Positions 45,301-57,467 of a DNA stretch of 64,000 nucleotides are shown here, piece after piece. Position 1 is the stretch's first letter. The number at the start of each line of letters is the position of its first letter. Under the pieces are notes generated by a model that saw nothing but the letters and a program-made list of their open reading frames with translations, had not been told where the DNA came from and did no database searches. Position numbers and translations under genes: made by a program. The stretch comes from Aurifilum marmelostoma. Its lineage: Eukaryota > Ascomycota > Sordariomycetes > Diaporthales > Cryphonectriaceae. Where the stretch lies: positions 2,593,001-2,657,000 of the forward strand of contig JAMXSV010000004.1 in the NCBI GenBank assembly GCA_027559495.1, written 5' to 3'.

Positions 45301-47582
45301 CACAAAGACCAGCCTCAGCCTTTCCTGTTTTCGTTTTCTATTCTCACTGGCCGAGCCAGCCTGTGCGGTACCACTACTGCTGTAGTATAATACCGACCTG
45401 GCCACACGACATTTTTCCGCCATATCGGTCCGACTCAACAGAACATCTTGAGCTTGAAGCACGGCTGCTATTGGCTGTCTGTTGCTCTGCTAGCGTTGCC
45501 ATTGCTACCGCTAGCGGCGTTCCGACCCAGGAGTCTTTGCTCGTCAATAGAATCCTCCACTCAAGGACACGAACGCAGCTCCACATGTTCACCAAGGAAA
45601 AAACGGGTCCGCACTCTGGTGGTGGTGGTCTGCCAGAGGAAGTAAGGCTGGTGGAGGGCTCTCCCAAGGGCCTAGCTTCCGGGCGCCGAGAGCTGTAGCA
45701 CCGCTCCTGTGAAAAGGCAAAGCACTGCTGCGAGCAGACGCCGCAGCGATGACTACCAGCCAAAAACACCCATCATCTTGCAGCGTGTGCAATTGATCTA
45801 AATGGTAAGCCTGCCTCGCAGACCAAGCAAATGGCTGCTCTGACATGACGGAATGGGCTGCCAGGCCTGGACTCAGGCGCCGCTGCTGAGAGCCTCGTGC
45901 CAGGATTCAGGGTCCTAGTGACGACACTGTGGTTGTTCCGCCCAAACTCACATGTGAAAGGATGGGTTTTGGTCGCTTGGCGCGGTTTGCAAGCTGACCT
46001 TGAAGGCGGCTCCGTTTGTGGCTCCAGGCTGCCGAAAGGCAGAGCTGGCCATGGTGGTCCGAGCGGCTCTGGCAGGCTTCATCTACTGTGGTACAGACGA
46101 CAGAGTCTATCGCTTACGACACGCTGAACAGTACGTGGACTAATATAAGGCGCGGACATGCCCCAAGCTGTACTCGATCTCGTGGGCAAGCCCGTCTGGC
46201 ATGCATTCTGGCTTCAGCGCAGACGAGTTGCCTGGGACCCAGCAGGCTGTTCTGCCACGCGACTAGGGTAAGGCGTTACCTTGCTGCCGGGGCTGCTCGA
46301 ATGGATGGATCATTTCGCTCAAGAGCCTTGGCGGGCCTGGCCTGTAGCGTGGTTCCGTACTGGCATTTTCAATCCTTCGGTCCAACATTCGCCGGATTTG
46401 TTCGGTTTGGGGGATTACACATCACACTGGTCTTCCCGCCCAACTCTCTGAAAAGCTTGGAACGGTATGGGTTAGAGATCCAACCTGTCAGTTTAACCGG
46501 CAGATCCACGGCTCTGCGACCCAGCCAAGCGGACCAGCAGTCCAGAAAAGCCAACCAGACGGCTTCAAAGGTGGTGGTGAAAAGCCATGGCGGGCGACAT
46601 GCCGGTCCGATGAGCAAGACTAATCTTACCACACCGTATGCGTCCTGCCCGAATTCCGGAGACACATGAGTGTTTCACTGCTTCAGCAGCATTCAGGCAA
46701 CACAAAACTTACTCGTATCATTCTCCGCTGTCCTATCTCAATCTCATCCTGGGTCTCGTCCCTTGGTTGTTGGCTTTTCCTCTTTTAGCGGACAAAATCA
46801 CAGCAATACCAAGGGACTTGCCAAGACGGTCATTTTGTCATTCCGTGGAAAGTCTTCCCACGTCCCGCTGCCACGCGACCACAGCCGATACACGAGACAT
46901 GGTCAGATCAGGCAGATGGGTGAAGTCTTGCTGGTGGTCGTGGGAGGGAGGTGGGCGTGCCGGGTGGGGGAAAGAGAACAAAGCCAATAGACGTCGTCGG
47001 TCCGCGTGGGGGTGTTGGAAGGCGGCGGTGCGGGAAAAATCACCTCTATTCCCCTTTCGAGGCGGCGCCCCGGGGGGATTGCCCGACACCCTCCGCGTAG
47101 ACAGGAGGAAAAGCTGCTAAATGCTGATCCGAGCCCTGGCGAAATCAAGGAGGCCTGATGGAGACTGCTAGGCCGGAGGGTGTGGGTTCAAATGGTCTAC
47201 ACCAACACGGGACTGTTTGCTGCTGATGGTTACGGTGTTCCGCCGCGGGATATCGATCGCCCCACCCCCCCGCCCGTAAGATTGAGTGAGTCCCTGCTCT
47301 ACACAAGAGAGAGCAGTAGAAGTGGCTTTTTTTTTGCCTTGGATCGACGTTTTCGTCTCCGCGCCGTAATCGGTTTCAGCAGCTGTCGTGTGCTTGTGGC
47401 GTCACCTAAGGGGGCAAGCGTCCTTTTTGAGGTCACTACCGTGGTCTGTTGGTCAGGCGTATGCACATTGTCGTCGATTTGTCGGTTGGGTCGTGGTGGA
47501 CCTGTGGCCATCGAGTTTTCGGTTATTCGTCGCCGAGAGGGAGGAGCGGGGGTTGCCCAGTGTGTGTGGTGTGTTACACGTT

Positions 47583-47602
47583 TGTGTGTGTGTGTGTGTG
47601 TG
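47583..47602. repeat. TG dinucleotide microsatellite
   Basis: About ten TG copies inside the gene-poor block. Confidence 0.85.
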
Positions 47603-49627
47603 TTGCATTTGCGGTGCCGTCGAGAGCTTGCCGCAACCTGGACATCCACACGCATACTGCTTGACCCCGGGTCCCGTGTCGCATGTCCCATAGGTTGAGC
47701 AGCTGTGACTCTCGTTACAGCAACATTGAAGTAGTGGAGGGATTGTTGTAACGGGAAGAGAGGAACATAGCCCGGGTTTATATGCATGACGAGACCAACA
47801 CACACTTTCCTACGCCAGCCAATTCGAACACCGGATTTTCTTATCTCTGGTCAACAAGAAGTAACGAGAAGCCGTCCAATCTTGCTCCACATTCAAGACC
47901 AGTAAAAAGGTCAAAGCTGATCTGGCAGGTGATCTTCCCTCTGCCGCAAAAGAAGGGAGGGGGGGGGCCGGGTGTTTGAACGGACGCCAGTGGTTTGTCT
48001 TGCACAATCTTGATAACAGCAGCTTTCTTCTGCCCTGTTGGATGGGCCAGACGTGCCGTCGAGAGGAAGAGATAGAGATAGGGGGGGGGGGTGATACCGG
48101 TGAACTAGGTCTGTGGGACTAGAGGAAATAGAGCCTCTTGCTGTCAGATCCAGCGAGTAGCACAGAATCACTGGCTGCGATGTCGTCTAATCAAATGGTA
48201 TAATTTTTTTAAGGTTTTCATTTCAGGGCATCAGCTATACGGGTAGTGCACTATTCACTGATATATGATAACAAAATTCAATGTTTCATGACACCTTCTA
48301 CTTTGAGGGGGGGCAGGACGTATCGCGTGCTAGCTCCCATGATCTGTCCGCTTTGGTCTGTGCTATATGCTGTGTGCTTAAACGATCAGTTGCATTGCTT
48401 TCTACCCAGACGTGAATACCACGTAGCTATCTATCATCATCATGTACGTACTGGCCTACCATACGACGTTGAGTGTCCTGCCCTTCAGACCTGATGTCCC
48501 CAGCTTCTTTGCCCCAGCGGCAACGGTACTTGTACTACCTTCTCCAGCCCTGCCAATCCACACACTCCAGGAGTTGAGCTGTAAGCAGGGACCAAGCCCA
48601 AGGGCAGTCTATCTCTCTTGTCTCTTATCTCGGCTGTCCCTGTCCCTGATCCTCGTGGCCGGCCACGAAGATCATCTATGTTGCCATTCTGACAGTTGCC
48701 CGAAGGAGATATGTAGGGGCCGTTATTATGTAAGGCTAGCCATGTGTGCCCTTGAAGGAGGCATGATATCTCTATCGGGTCGGGCTGAGGGTGAGGGCAC
48801 GTTACACAGGGGTAAATGATGAATAGCTGACCATTGAAAAGCTCCAAGTCTTGCTTCCTTTATCTTGGTTGCCTTCCTTCTTGTCTGCCTCCCCTTCTCG
48901 AACTCCCTTCTGACCTCTAAATTGGAAGCGGCTGAGACGGACATCGGGTAGCCTGTGAATGGTGTGCTACCCACCACCGACTTTGTATGCTGTTATCTCT
49001 CGTGGGAGCATGTTTTAAGAGATGTCGTTATCACCGACATGTATGACGAGCTTTGCTTTTTTTTAATCTGTCACTTCTTAGAAATGAGACAAAAACATGT
49101 CTATATCCGTGGGTGAGCAAGAACAGAAAAGAAGCATGTACCAATCTTCTTCTTCTTCTATCTTGCTGTCCCCTCTCTTTTTTCTTCCCGGCCACCTTCT
49201 CCCCCATCTCTTCAGCCGGGCATCTAGAGGTGGGTGCAAGGTACTGCCTCGTGTCTCTTTCTTTCTTTCCTTCCATATTGCTTGCAGGGAGCGCCGTTTC
49301 TTGGTTGTGCAAAAGGACGGACGGCCTATATCTGGAGGTTATACATGCACAAAGAGATGCCTTGAGTGGGTATCCTTGGGTCAAGGCTCGATCTGTCATA
49401 TGTACAAGGACAATGGATGCTGCTCGTGAGGCGGGAAGTAAAGGTTGGGCGGAAGAGGGGGTTGGGGCTTTTCTTTGTCCCTTGGAGAATCTGCAAACGT
49501 TTCGTTGCTGTTCGTCTTGAGGACGGGACGGAATGGACATGAGGATGCAAGTGCCATGAGCCAAGCGTTCGAGGCAGGAGAATCAGAAAGAAGACAGAAA
49601 GAAGCCCTGGGAAGACGCCATTCAAGA

Positions 49628-51108
49628 ATGTTGCTGAAAGAAGAAGGCACGAGGAGGCTGCTGCAGGCCTATCATGTCGTCTCATCGGCAGCAACCTCAC
49701 GGCTTCTCATCTGTCTCGTTCTCAGCCTTGTCCTCCTCCCCGACAACACGCAGGCGGCTCGCTCTTCTGACGACCACTCGATGACGATGATCCCTCGAGA
49801 GAGCACGGCCGCCACCGCCTTGACAATTACTCACTCGTCGACCCGCACCGTAACCCTCACCGAGGTCAGAGGTCTTGCTGCTTCGACATCCTCTGCTGCC
49901 ACTGCCGATGCTGTCACCGTCTCCCGTGTCATGCCCGCACCTCGCGTGACGAGCACGGCGGGAAAGACATACTCCTTGGAAGGGTGTTTTGGGCAGGGTG
50001 ACCACGAATCAATTGGGCAGTTGCTGGGGCCAGGCTTTAATACGACAAGGCTGGCAGCCAACATGTCCCTCTCGCTATGTCTCGAAATATGCGGCTCGAC
50101 TGCTGCTGCTGGAGGAGGAGGTGTTGGTTCCAAGGGATCATCTTCGTTACCCTACGTCGGCGTCTCGGGTGGCGAGTACGCTTGTTCTCCCGCCTCCTTA
50201 TCTCTGTCTCCTGTCTCGGAGAAGAATCCTCGCGCGAGACTATCTGATATCAGAACTATTGTTGATACTGACCGTGACTTTTTCACCTCCTTGTCCCGAT
50301 TAGATCATGCTACTGCGGCACAACCTTCAACACGACCGTCCTCGAAGCCCCGACCAGTAACTGTAGTCTTCCGTGTGTGGGCAACAACGCCGAGGCCTGT
50401 GGTGGCAGGGCCTTCATATCCATCTACAAACTTACCTCGAGTAATGAAGACACCGCAGCGGCCCCGAAAATTGACAACGCTCCCCTTCCGAGCGACAGCG
50501 GCGTCGCTGGCAGCGATGGCATCGGCAGTGGCGGCGCAGATGATGGGGACGTCGGCAGCGAGACAGGGCGGGGTCTTGCTGTGGGGATCGCGGCAGGGAG
50601 CATCGCGGGGTTCGCCTTGTTGATGCTCCTGATCTTCGGTGGCGCGAGGCGATGGACCAGCCGGAGGGCAGCGGCAACATCAACTACGGAAAAGAAGAAG
50701 AAGAAGAAGCCGCCTAAGATCCCCATGGTGGATGTGGCATCTGCCAACGACCCGGTCCGAACCATCTTCTCGGACACCGACGATTTCTCCATACGCGAGG
50801 TCCAAAAAGTCGACCTAGTCAGGCTGGACGGCGTGGTCCTGGACGAGTCCTCTTCGTCGCCCATGTCGTACCCCGTGGCTGTTGGAACCGCTGCTATCTC
50901 GACGGGGGCGGAGTGGCGCGGCGCCGATGCCAGCCCCCTTACGCCAAGGATGGACGGGCGGCCGGTCACGATGTCGTTGGGCCTCCAGCCTCCAGAAAGC
51001 ATTGCGCCGCAGCATGGACTGGGCGAGCGAGCCTGGCATAGGCGGAAGTTGTCTGTGGCATTTCCGCCGCCTGGTGGGAGAGGCAGCGGCAGCGGGAAGG
51101 AGACGTAG
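49628..51108 (+). CDS. WSC-domain single-pass membrane protein (cell-wall sensor-like)
   Basis: Two exons: 49628-50175 and 50304-51108, giving about 450 aa. The intron (128 nt, donor GTACGC, branch TACTGAC, acceptor ATTAG, phase 2) interrupts the WSC domain, and joining restores VSGGE|SCYCGTTFNTT. Layout: basic N-terminal stretch, then a hydrophobic signal segment (LLICLVLSLVLL) with likely cleavage after DNTQA; a Ser/Thr-rich stretch; a WSC domain at about 114-218 with its cysteines (LEGCF, CLEICG, CYCG, NCSLPCVGN, EACGG); a short linker; a transmembrane helix (LAVGIAAGSIAGFALLMLLI); and a Lys-rich juxtamembrane run followed by a cytosolic tail of about 150 residues. WSC proteins report wall stress to Rho1/PKC or bind glucans. 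The long n-region makes the start uncertain; in-frame ATGs at 49556 and 49445 are alternatives. Confidence 0.82.
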
Positions 51109-53190
51109 GCATTGGAGTTGATCCTGGACTTTGTGCTTCATGAGACGAGAGGTTGCAATTCCTTGATTCAACGAAGAGGGCTCTCAGGCTTTCCAGGTTT
51201 TGTGTGTCTACCTGTAGCCAGGTTCTTGGGCATGTGTGCGCATGTCGGTAAGAAGAAACGTATGTTTATAGATAAAAAAGATGTACTTGGAAAGTGTCAC
51301 AGCATGCACCATGCTAATTACATATTGAACACTCTGCCTTCATCTCTCGAGGAATTGCGACGGGCTATATGAACCGTCGATTCACATATTAGTGATCCAT
51401 TCAAGGTATGGCAAGTCCTCAGAACACGGCCAACCGCAAACGAAACACCCAGTCTCCAGAGCAGGCTGTTCGAGCTGCGAGGTGCAATCGAAGTTTGATC
51501 AAGATGGCCGCGGCGCTGCATGAAACACGTCAAAGGAAGTGCTGTACGGCGGCTTCTTCTGGTCACCATCTCTTGATGCTTTACATGGATATACAGCAGG
51601 TTTTATAATTCGAAATGGCCTTGGAGTTTGCGTTTGAATTCACTTAATTATCGAACGATACTCGAGATCAGCCAGACTGCCTCTTGTAATAAGCCATGGT
51701 GATTTCTACGACACCCTCTCCATCACGATATTTCAATGATGCCTCCTGATACCCAAGCAAGCACTACACCGAAGCCCAGCACACACCAGCCCGACAACAT
51801 CGCGCCCGCTGCAGCAGACGAGCCAGCGCTGCTCGCCGTGCCACGAAGATAATTGCACAGGACGCCAAGGCCAGAGAGCCTTGTACGGGTGCGGACGAAG
51901 AAGACGCAAGATCTCTGAACTAGAAGACAGTGACGAGTAGCTCATAGCGGGCAGAGGTCATCCCACCAAAGAACGCTGAGGCGCACGATCTGCCGACGGG
52001 CTCGAAAATTCCTACACTCGAGACCGAGAGCGTTCTATCGCGTCTCGTCGGGGAGGACAAAGCCTTGTGGAATGTCCGATGGTGCTAGCTGAGGTTGATC
52101 TCGGCTAGCGATGGCTCTCAATTCCCAAGAAAGACACTTCTATTAGTAGATTCAAGAGGATAATCAGGGAGAGATGTGATGATTGACTATGGACATCATC
52201 AACGTCCAGAAGACCTCGTGCTGGTGACCGCATTGAAAGTTTGTGTTCACTCATTATAATAACGCGGCTCGAGGGAGCAAGACTGTTGTGAACAGCCTGG
52301 TGCGAGGTGTGCTTCAAGACGGTCGGTCATGGGAAGTCTGGGAAGGTTTATTGATTGTCTGAAGGTGGTCGATGTGAGGGTTTGTGTTCTTGATCGGACT
52401 CGATCGTCTGCTTACATTGGTGATTTGCTTGAGGATGGCTAATGTATTCCGCATATACTTACTTATCTAATGATATATGTTGCGTGTGGACATTATACTT
52501 ATACACCCGCCTCCGCTATCGTTGGGATGCGTGTGTTTGAACGAGTATTCTTGCATAATAATACTAGAAGGGACCTGGTATTGGGCTTGTGGAACTACGA
52601 GTTGTTTTCACTTTGTTTTGATTTAAGACCGAGGATTAACCTCCGAAAAGCATTTGCTTGCAGGGAATACTACAGAAGAACGGCGGACGAAGCATAGCGA
52701 CATACCCCTCAGGAGTGTCTTAGCCTCCCAATACAAGCTCTCATCCGTGCCATGATCCGACATCCTGACAATCAATGTTGCCTGCCATGTTCTCCTCCCT
52801 GCATCCCCCGCCCTAGCAGGACACGGCGCCGTGTTCTATGCTACCGATTCTTGCCCCAACTCCCTTGACGAGCCGATGTGCAATTTGTTATACAACGCGC
52901 TGATGAGCCAATATCAATACCAACGAACGAAAACAGACAAAGTCGTGCATGTGTGCGAACTCCCGGCACAGAAGACTGCTATTCCCATGAGACCTCGAGT
53001 CCGTCCGTCAAACATAACCGTATTCGTATCCCGCCCTAGCTGGACTTTCGCGGCCAGTCGTTTGCCCGACATAGGTCCTCGCTGGTGAGGAGGACTTGAC
53101 AGGCGAGAGTCTCACTGGTGTCCGCAGCACTCGCCCAGCAGCTGTGTCCTTGGCGTGGGACTGCTGCTGCCCAGCATCCAATTGCTCACC
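51109..53190. other. Intergenic between convergent genes
   Basis: About 2.1 kb between the WSC gene (+) and the kinase gene (-). A 51.78-51.94 kb frame encodes a short Cys/Arg-rich stretch (CSPCHEDNC ... GCGRRRRK) without an ATG. It could be a decayed fragment, but it is too short to call. No other coding evidence was seen. Confidence 0.5.
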
Positions 53191-55358
53191 CTACAGCATC
53201 GTGCCGAACAGTCCATCCGAGGTGATGGGCTTCCTCCGCGGGCTGCCGGTATCCTCGTCTGCCTTGCGGTGGCGGAAGGTGAAGCCGACAAACAGTGACT
53301 TGCCCATGTCGTCATCGCGCTCGGCCATCTTCTCCAGTGCCGTCTGCTTCTCGTGGACCTCCTTGTACTTGGCCATGTCGGCCTCGTTGGTGAAGTCGTC
53401 AAAGTAGCCAGCGTCCGTCTCGGAATCCAGCTCGGGGACAAACGGGGCCTTGGTCTCCCGTAGGGCGTCCCAGTCCACCTCGGCAAAGTATTGGTGCGCA
53501 TAGATGTCCTTGATGTTGGAGAAGCGCTTCGAGCGCGAGTTGATGCAGGTCGTGATGAAGGTCCAGGTCCTGTTGGAGAGGAAGTAGTTGGGGTCTTCCC
53601 ATACCGGCCTCTTCAGCACCTCCCTCCAGTGCTTCAGGTTACGCCACGTCTCGTCCGGCGTGGCTCCGGCAAAAGGAGGGAATCCAGTGAGGGCCTCGAA
53701 CAGCATACATCCAAGACTCCAGTAGTCGACCGTGTAGTCGTACTCCTCGCCGCGGAGCACCTCCGGCGCCATGTAGTCGGGCGAGCCGACAATGGACTTG
53801 GCGTAGTTCGCATCCTTGTCTCGCATCGATCTGTACCCATCTCGGCGCTCTGCCACGGTCCGCTGGTCCATCGGCTTTCCAAAGGGCACAGAGGTCTCCG
53901 AGGCCTTCTCCAGGCGGACCCGCATCGATTCGATCTTTGCTGGTGCCAGGAAACCGGCGGCCAGACCGAAATCGGTCAATTTGACGTGGCCAGATGAATC
54001 AACAAGGAAGTTCTCGGGCTTCAGGTCGCGGTGGATGTAGCCGAGCTGGTGGAGAGCGTCTACGGAGCAGAACATCTCTGCAATATAGAACCGAGCATGT
54101 CGGTTCGAGAGGACACCGGTGTTGTTCAAGAGGGTGCGGAAGTCACCTCCAGGTACGTATTCCTGTCAAATTGTGAGCCGACATCCAATCCAAACCAGAG
54201 ACACCAGCTCTCGCTCAGCTCGTGCGCCTAGAAAATTAGCGGGACCACTCACCATAGCAAGGTAGATATTCTTGTCGTCCTGGAACGAGTACAGGAGGCG
54301 AACGAGCCACTGGCTCTTGGCAGTAGTCAGGATATCTCGCTCGGTCAGGACGTGGCGGACCTCGTCCAGTTTGAACAGCAGTGCCTTGCTCATGACCTTC
54401 AAGGCGCAGACCTCCTTCGTATCTTTCTTCTGGGCCAGGAACACCTGACCGTAGCCTCCCTGTCCGACCTGTGTGAGGATCTGGAAGTCACCCTGGCGAA
54501 GTCGCACCCGCCGCTTGCGAAGGTTAGCCCGCTCACGGCCAGTGTACTTGTGCCACACCTGCTTGTAAGAGGCCTCATCGGTTTCAGGAGGGGCGGGGAA
54601 CTCGGCCTGGAAGGCATTGAGCCGACTCTGGCGGTTGCCGACATATGTGAGGAGGTCGAAGTAGTAGTCGAGGAAGTCTGGAAGCGTCGGATGGTTAGTG
54701 CAAACTTTCCTGTAGTGTAGCATCTTGGTTGATCCTCGCAGGCATCTAATTTGGCTTTTGACTTACACAGCTGGGTCACATTGACCATGCGCCTCACGTT
54801 CGGCTTCTGCAGGATCTCACGCTCCTCGGCCGTAAGGCCACGCGCCGTGTCGAACTTCTTGGCCGGAGGAGCGGCTCGAGAGCTTTGGTAGATGTCCTGT
54901 CTGGACAGCGCAGCATGGCTCGGCAGGGCTGAGAGTGTAGGGACGGTCTTGGTTGCGGTAGGTGGGGTGTTCTCCTGGCCCTGATGCTTCAGCGGCGGGG
55001 AGGGGCTGCTCTTGTGTGTTGCGCCATCGTCGACCAGCAGGGTGGCGTTTGCGACGTCAGCATCAGGCGGCTGGAAGCTGTTTCCCTTGCCGGGCGAGAG
55101 GCCCTGGACGACAGACTGTGGACGGCCCAGCCTGATGGGGGTGTCAAAGACGTTGGCGCCCAGCTTTGGGTGGTTCTCATGAGCCTGGGGAAGCTCGTGG
55201 GCACCGGGCGGGAAGGACCTCTTGCTGGGGCTGCCCACAGGCGTGCTGGCGGGCTCGATGAATGTGTTTCTGACGGGGGTCTCCGGGCGGCCCAGGTCGA
55301 TCTTGTTGCCATTGTCTTTGCCGCCAGCCGAGAACACATTGGACATGAAGTTAGACAT
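53191..55358 (-). CDS. dbf2: Dbf2/Sid2-type NDR kinase (septation/mitotic exit)
   Basis: Three exons: 54767-55358, 54253-54677 and 53191-54162, giving 662 aa. Introns are 89 nt (donor TGT|GTAAGT, phase 1) and 90 nt (donor ATG|GTGAGT, acceptor TTTGACAG, phase 0). The N-terminal 180 residues are disordered, with several S/T-P sites (RPETPV, STPVGSP, FDTPIR). An Mob-binding region follows (VTQLYFLDYYFDLLTYV). The AGC kinase domain starts near 265: GQGGYGQV at 269-276, catalytic Lys about 291, HRDLKPEN at 383, DFG at 403, and an activation segment KSIVGSPDYMAPE split by the long NDR insert. The C-terminal hydrophobic motif is FVGFTF (Thr about 634). With a Mob1 partner this kinase is the end point of the septation initiation/mitotic exit network and triggers actomyosin ring constriction. 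Start is the first ATG of the exon. Confidence 0.93.
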
Positions 55359-57467
55359 CTTGTCGGTGTTGCTCGGCGTGATCGAGTCTCCCTTGTTTTG
55401 TTTTGTGTGGAGCTGGCGCACCAGCAATGTTGTTGGCAGCCTGAAGAATCAAGGGTGGCTGATGCTCAACAGCGATGGCGGGGTAAACAAGGAAATAGTG
55501 ACGGGGGGTTGGGTTGGGTTGGGCTGGTGTGGTGTGGTTGCGATGCCAGCCACACTCGACAAAAGATGTGTCGAGATGGAATAAATGCTTGTTGACTCTG
55601 TTCACAGACAAACACAGGACAAGATAAGAGAGAGGATCTGGGTCTTGCAAGGCCTGTGCTGACCTTGATGGACTAGGCAGTGGTAGAGAAGGCACAGCCC
55701 GGCTTGGACTGACTTGAGGTCAACAAGGACGACGCGCACCCTCACATGTGAGAGTGCCACAAACAAGCGGTGGGGTTTTGTTTTTGGCGGGATGCGATTC
55801 TGACAATGCAAATGCAAGGAATGTGAATGAGTTGCAGAGGGGGGACAGCCCACTTTTGGGTCCACTGCTACAGTGGCTTGAGTGGAAGGAAGCCCGCCGC
55901 AGCGTCACTGACCCCGCTGAAGACGCCCTTTACTGTTGGCACTGTTGGTGCAGCAACAGCGCGCCCGAAACGCGCCAGAGATGCCCCAAACTTGCATTCC
56001 GGCTCCCAAGCCCTTCCTTCACAGTCAGGGATAGCCCTGGTAGGTGAATGGCCTGTCCGCAGTAAAGCTGTCAGCAGCAGGATTTGGAGTCATCACCACA
56101 CACACACACACACACACATTATTCTCGAATTTTTTAATTGATGTGACGATGAACCTGCTTTACCCGCTGAAGTGAACTACAGCTTGCAGCCTTCTGCATT
56201 CATCTGCACCCTCCCTACAATTCTCAATCCAAAACTTCCCCCTTGCATGAAATACACCCTTGGCTCAGGCTTAAGACTCAGCACAGACTCGCAGCTTCAA
56301 GGTCAGCTGTCTAACTGACCTGCTCGAACCACATTGTGTCGATGACAAGGACCACACATCTATAGTGTTCTGTGGACTATCGTATCTTGAAGTAATGTGT
56401 CTGGACATACGGCATCTGGAGGAGGGTGTCAATCAAGACATGTTTAGTATGATGAAGGCAATCAGCAGCAGCAGCACCTGTGTATGGCATTCAGGGCCAG
56501 ACTCATATTGTTCAACCATCTGTGAGACAAAGTAAGCAATACATCCAGAATGCTGGCAACCGCAGGGCTTTCGTAGGCAAGTAATCTACTGTTATCCGGT
56601 GGACAGGTACAAACACTTTTCCGTGTGGACCTTGACATCAATGTCCTGTCTTTTTGTCAAAGCAATGGTTCCAGTGCAAGGTACCTCAAAGATGAACGCC
56701 TTAAGACGGGTTAAGAAAGCAGGTATTTTGAGGTTTCGACGACGAGCTTGATCAGCATTCTTCAACCACACAAAGCTCGTCTTGAACACCGACTCCCCAG
56801 CGCCGGCAGGAACATTCGGACCAGAAACGTTCGGACCGGTAAGTTGACCACATACTTCCGCTCGCGAGATGTATGCAGGTAGCCGGAAATGGTTGAAGGC
56901 TGTGTAGAGTTTTGAGTGAGTTCTCGGATCTTTGCCGATGCGAACTCCTCGGAGAACATCGGGCGGGATGAGCCACGGAATTGGGAGTCCGGGTGGTCGC
57001 GACCCGAGTGTCAACAGCCGCGATGACAAGCCGACACCATACATAAACCTCGGTCGGGAAACCGGCCCTGTGCTGTCAACAAGCGTCAAAGCCCAACCTG
57101 CCTTTCTTGGGTCACGTAGGAACCATCACGATTATGCACACAGTAAAGCTGATGGTGGTCGTGACGAGACAATCGATCGGATTCTCTAGACGTTTCGCGA
57201 AGACTGAATCAGGCGTCCTCGGGCGCCCGGTTGCGAAGGACCCCTACGCCGAAATGCAGTAGAAACACAGATGCAAATTCCATGATGCCCATAGCCGATC
57301 TCGTTCGTGTGAAAATAAAATCTCCTTTTCTCAGAAACTCGTCCCTTCCAATCTCCGGAGACCGCCGGCCCAATCCGTAGAGAACAGTCCTCTAGTCCTC
57401 TTGTCCATGTTGTAGTTCCGATGTCCGCCCGTCACCAGTTCATCCCGCCGAGGCACCCGGTGTGCGC
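55359..57467. other. Intergenic: dbf2 promoter and S30 3' flank
   Basis: About 2.1 kb. It holds GGGTT/GGGCT repeats just upstream of dbf2 (55504-55525) and a CA repeat (56097-56118). A 165-codon minus-strand frame at 56592-57089 has no recognisable features. No gene supported. Confidence 0.5.
56097..56118. repeat. CA dinucleotide microsatellite
   Basis: Eleven CA copies in the spacer upstream of dbf2. Confidence 0.9.

Larger units (their letters stand above)
39087..49627. other. Gene-poor block of about 10.5 kb upstream of areA
   Basis: Between the areA start (-) and the WSC gene (+) I find no open frame with a recognisable domain, signal peptide, codon pattern or splice-joined extension. 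The longest frames (39995-40525 minus, 40071-40859 plus, 41927-42718 plus, 46016-46669 plus) overlap each other in several frames and are low-complexity or featureless. Simple repeats include TG tracts at 39337-39354 and 47583-47602 and a poly-A run near 39730-39746. Imperfect palindromes built on GTAC/TACGTA recur at 39804-39818 and near 43170-43285, with a TAATATTA-centred one at 41399. The block is not obviously AT-rich, and no transposon remnants were seen. It could hold long areA control DNA, a long 5' UTR, or non-coding transcripts. Confidence 0.55.

Noticed and set aside
47175..47220. GGGTTCAAATGG resembling a tRNA T-loop
   Set aside because: No pairing T-stem, acceptor stem or anticodon arm could be drawn around it. 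Similar GGTTCGAG at 43847 also fails.
56592..57089. 165-codon minus-strand frame upstream of dbf2
   Set aside because: No recognisable family or membrane features; sits in the spacer between dbf2 and S30.
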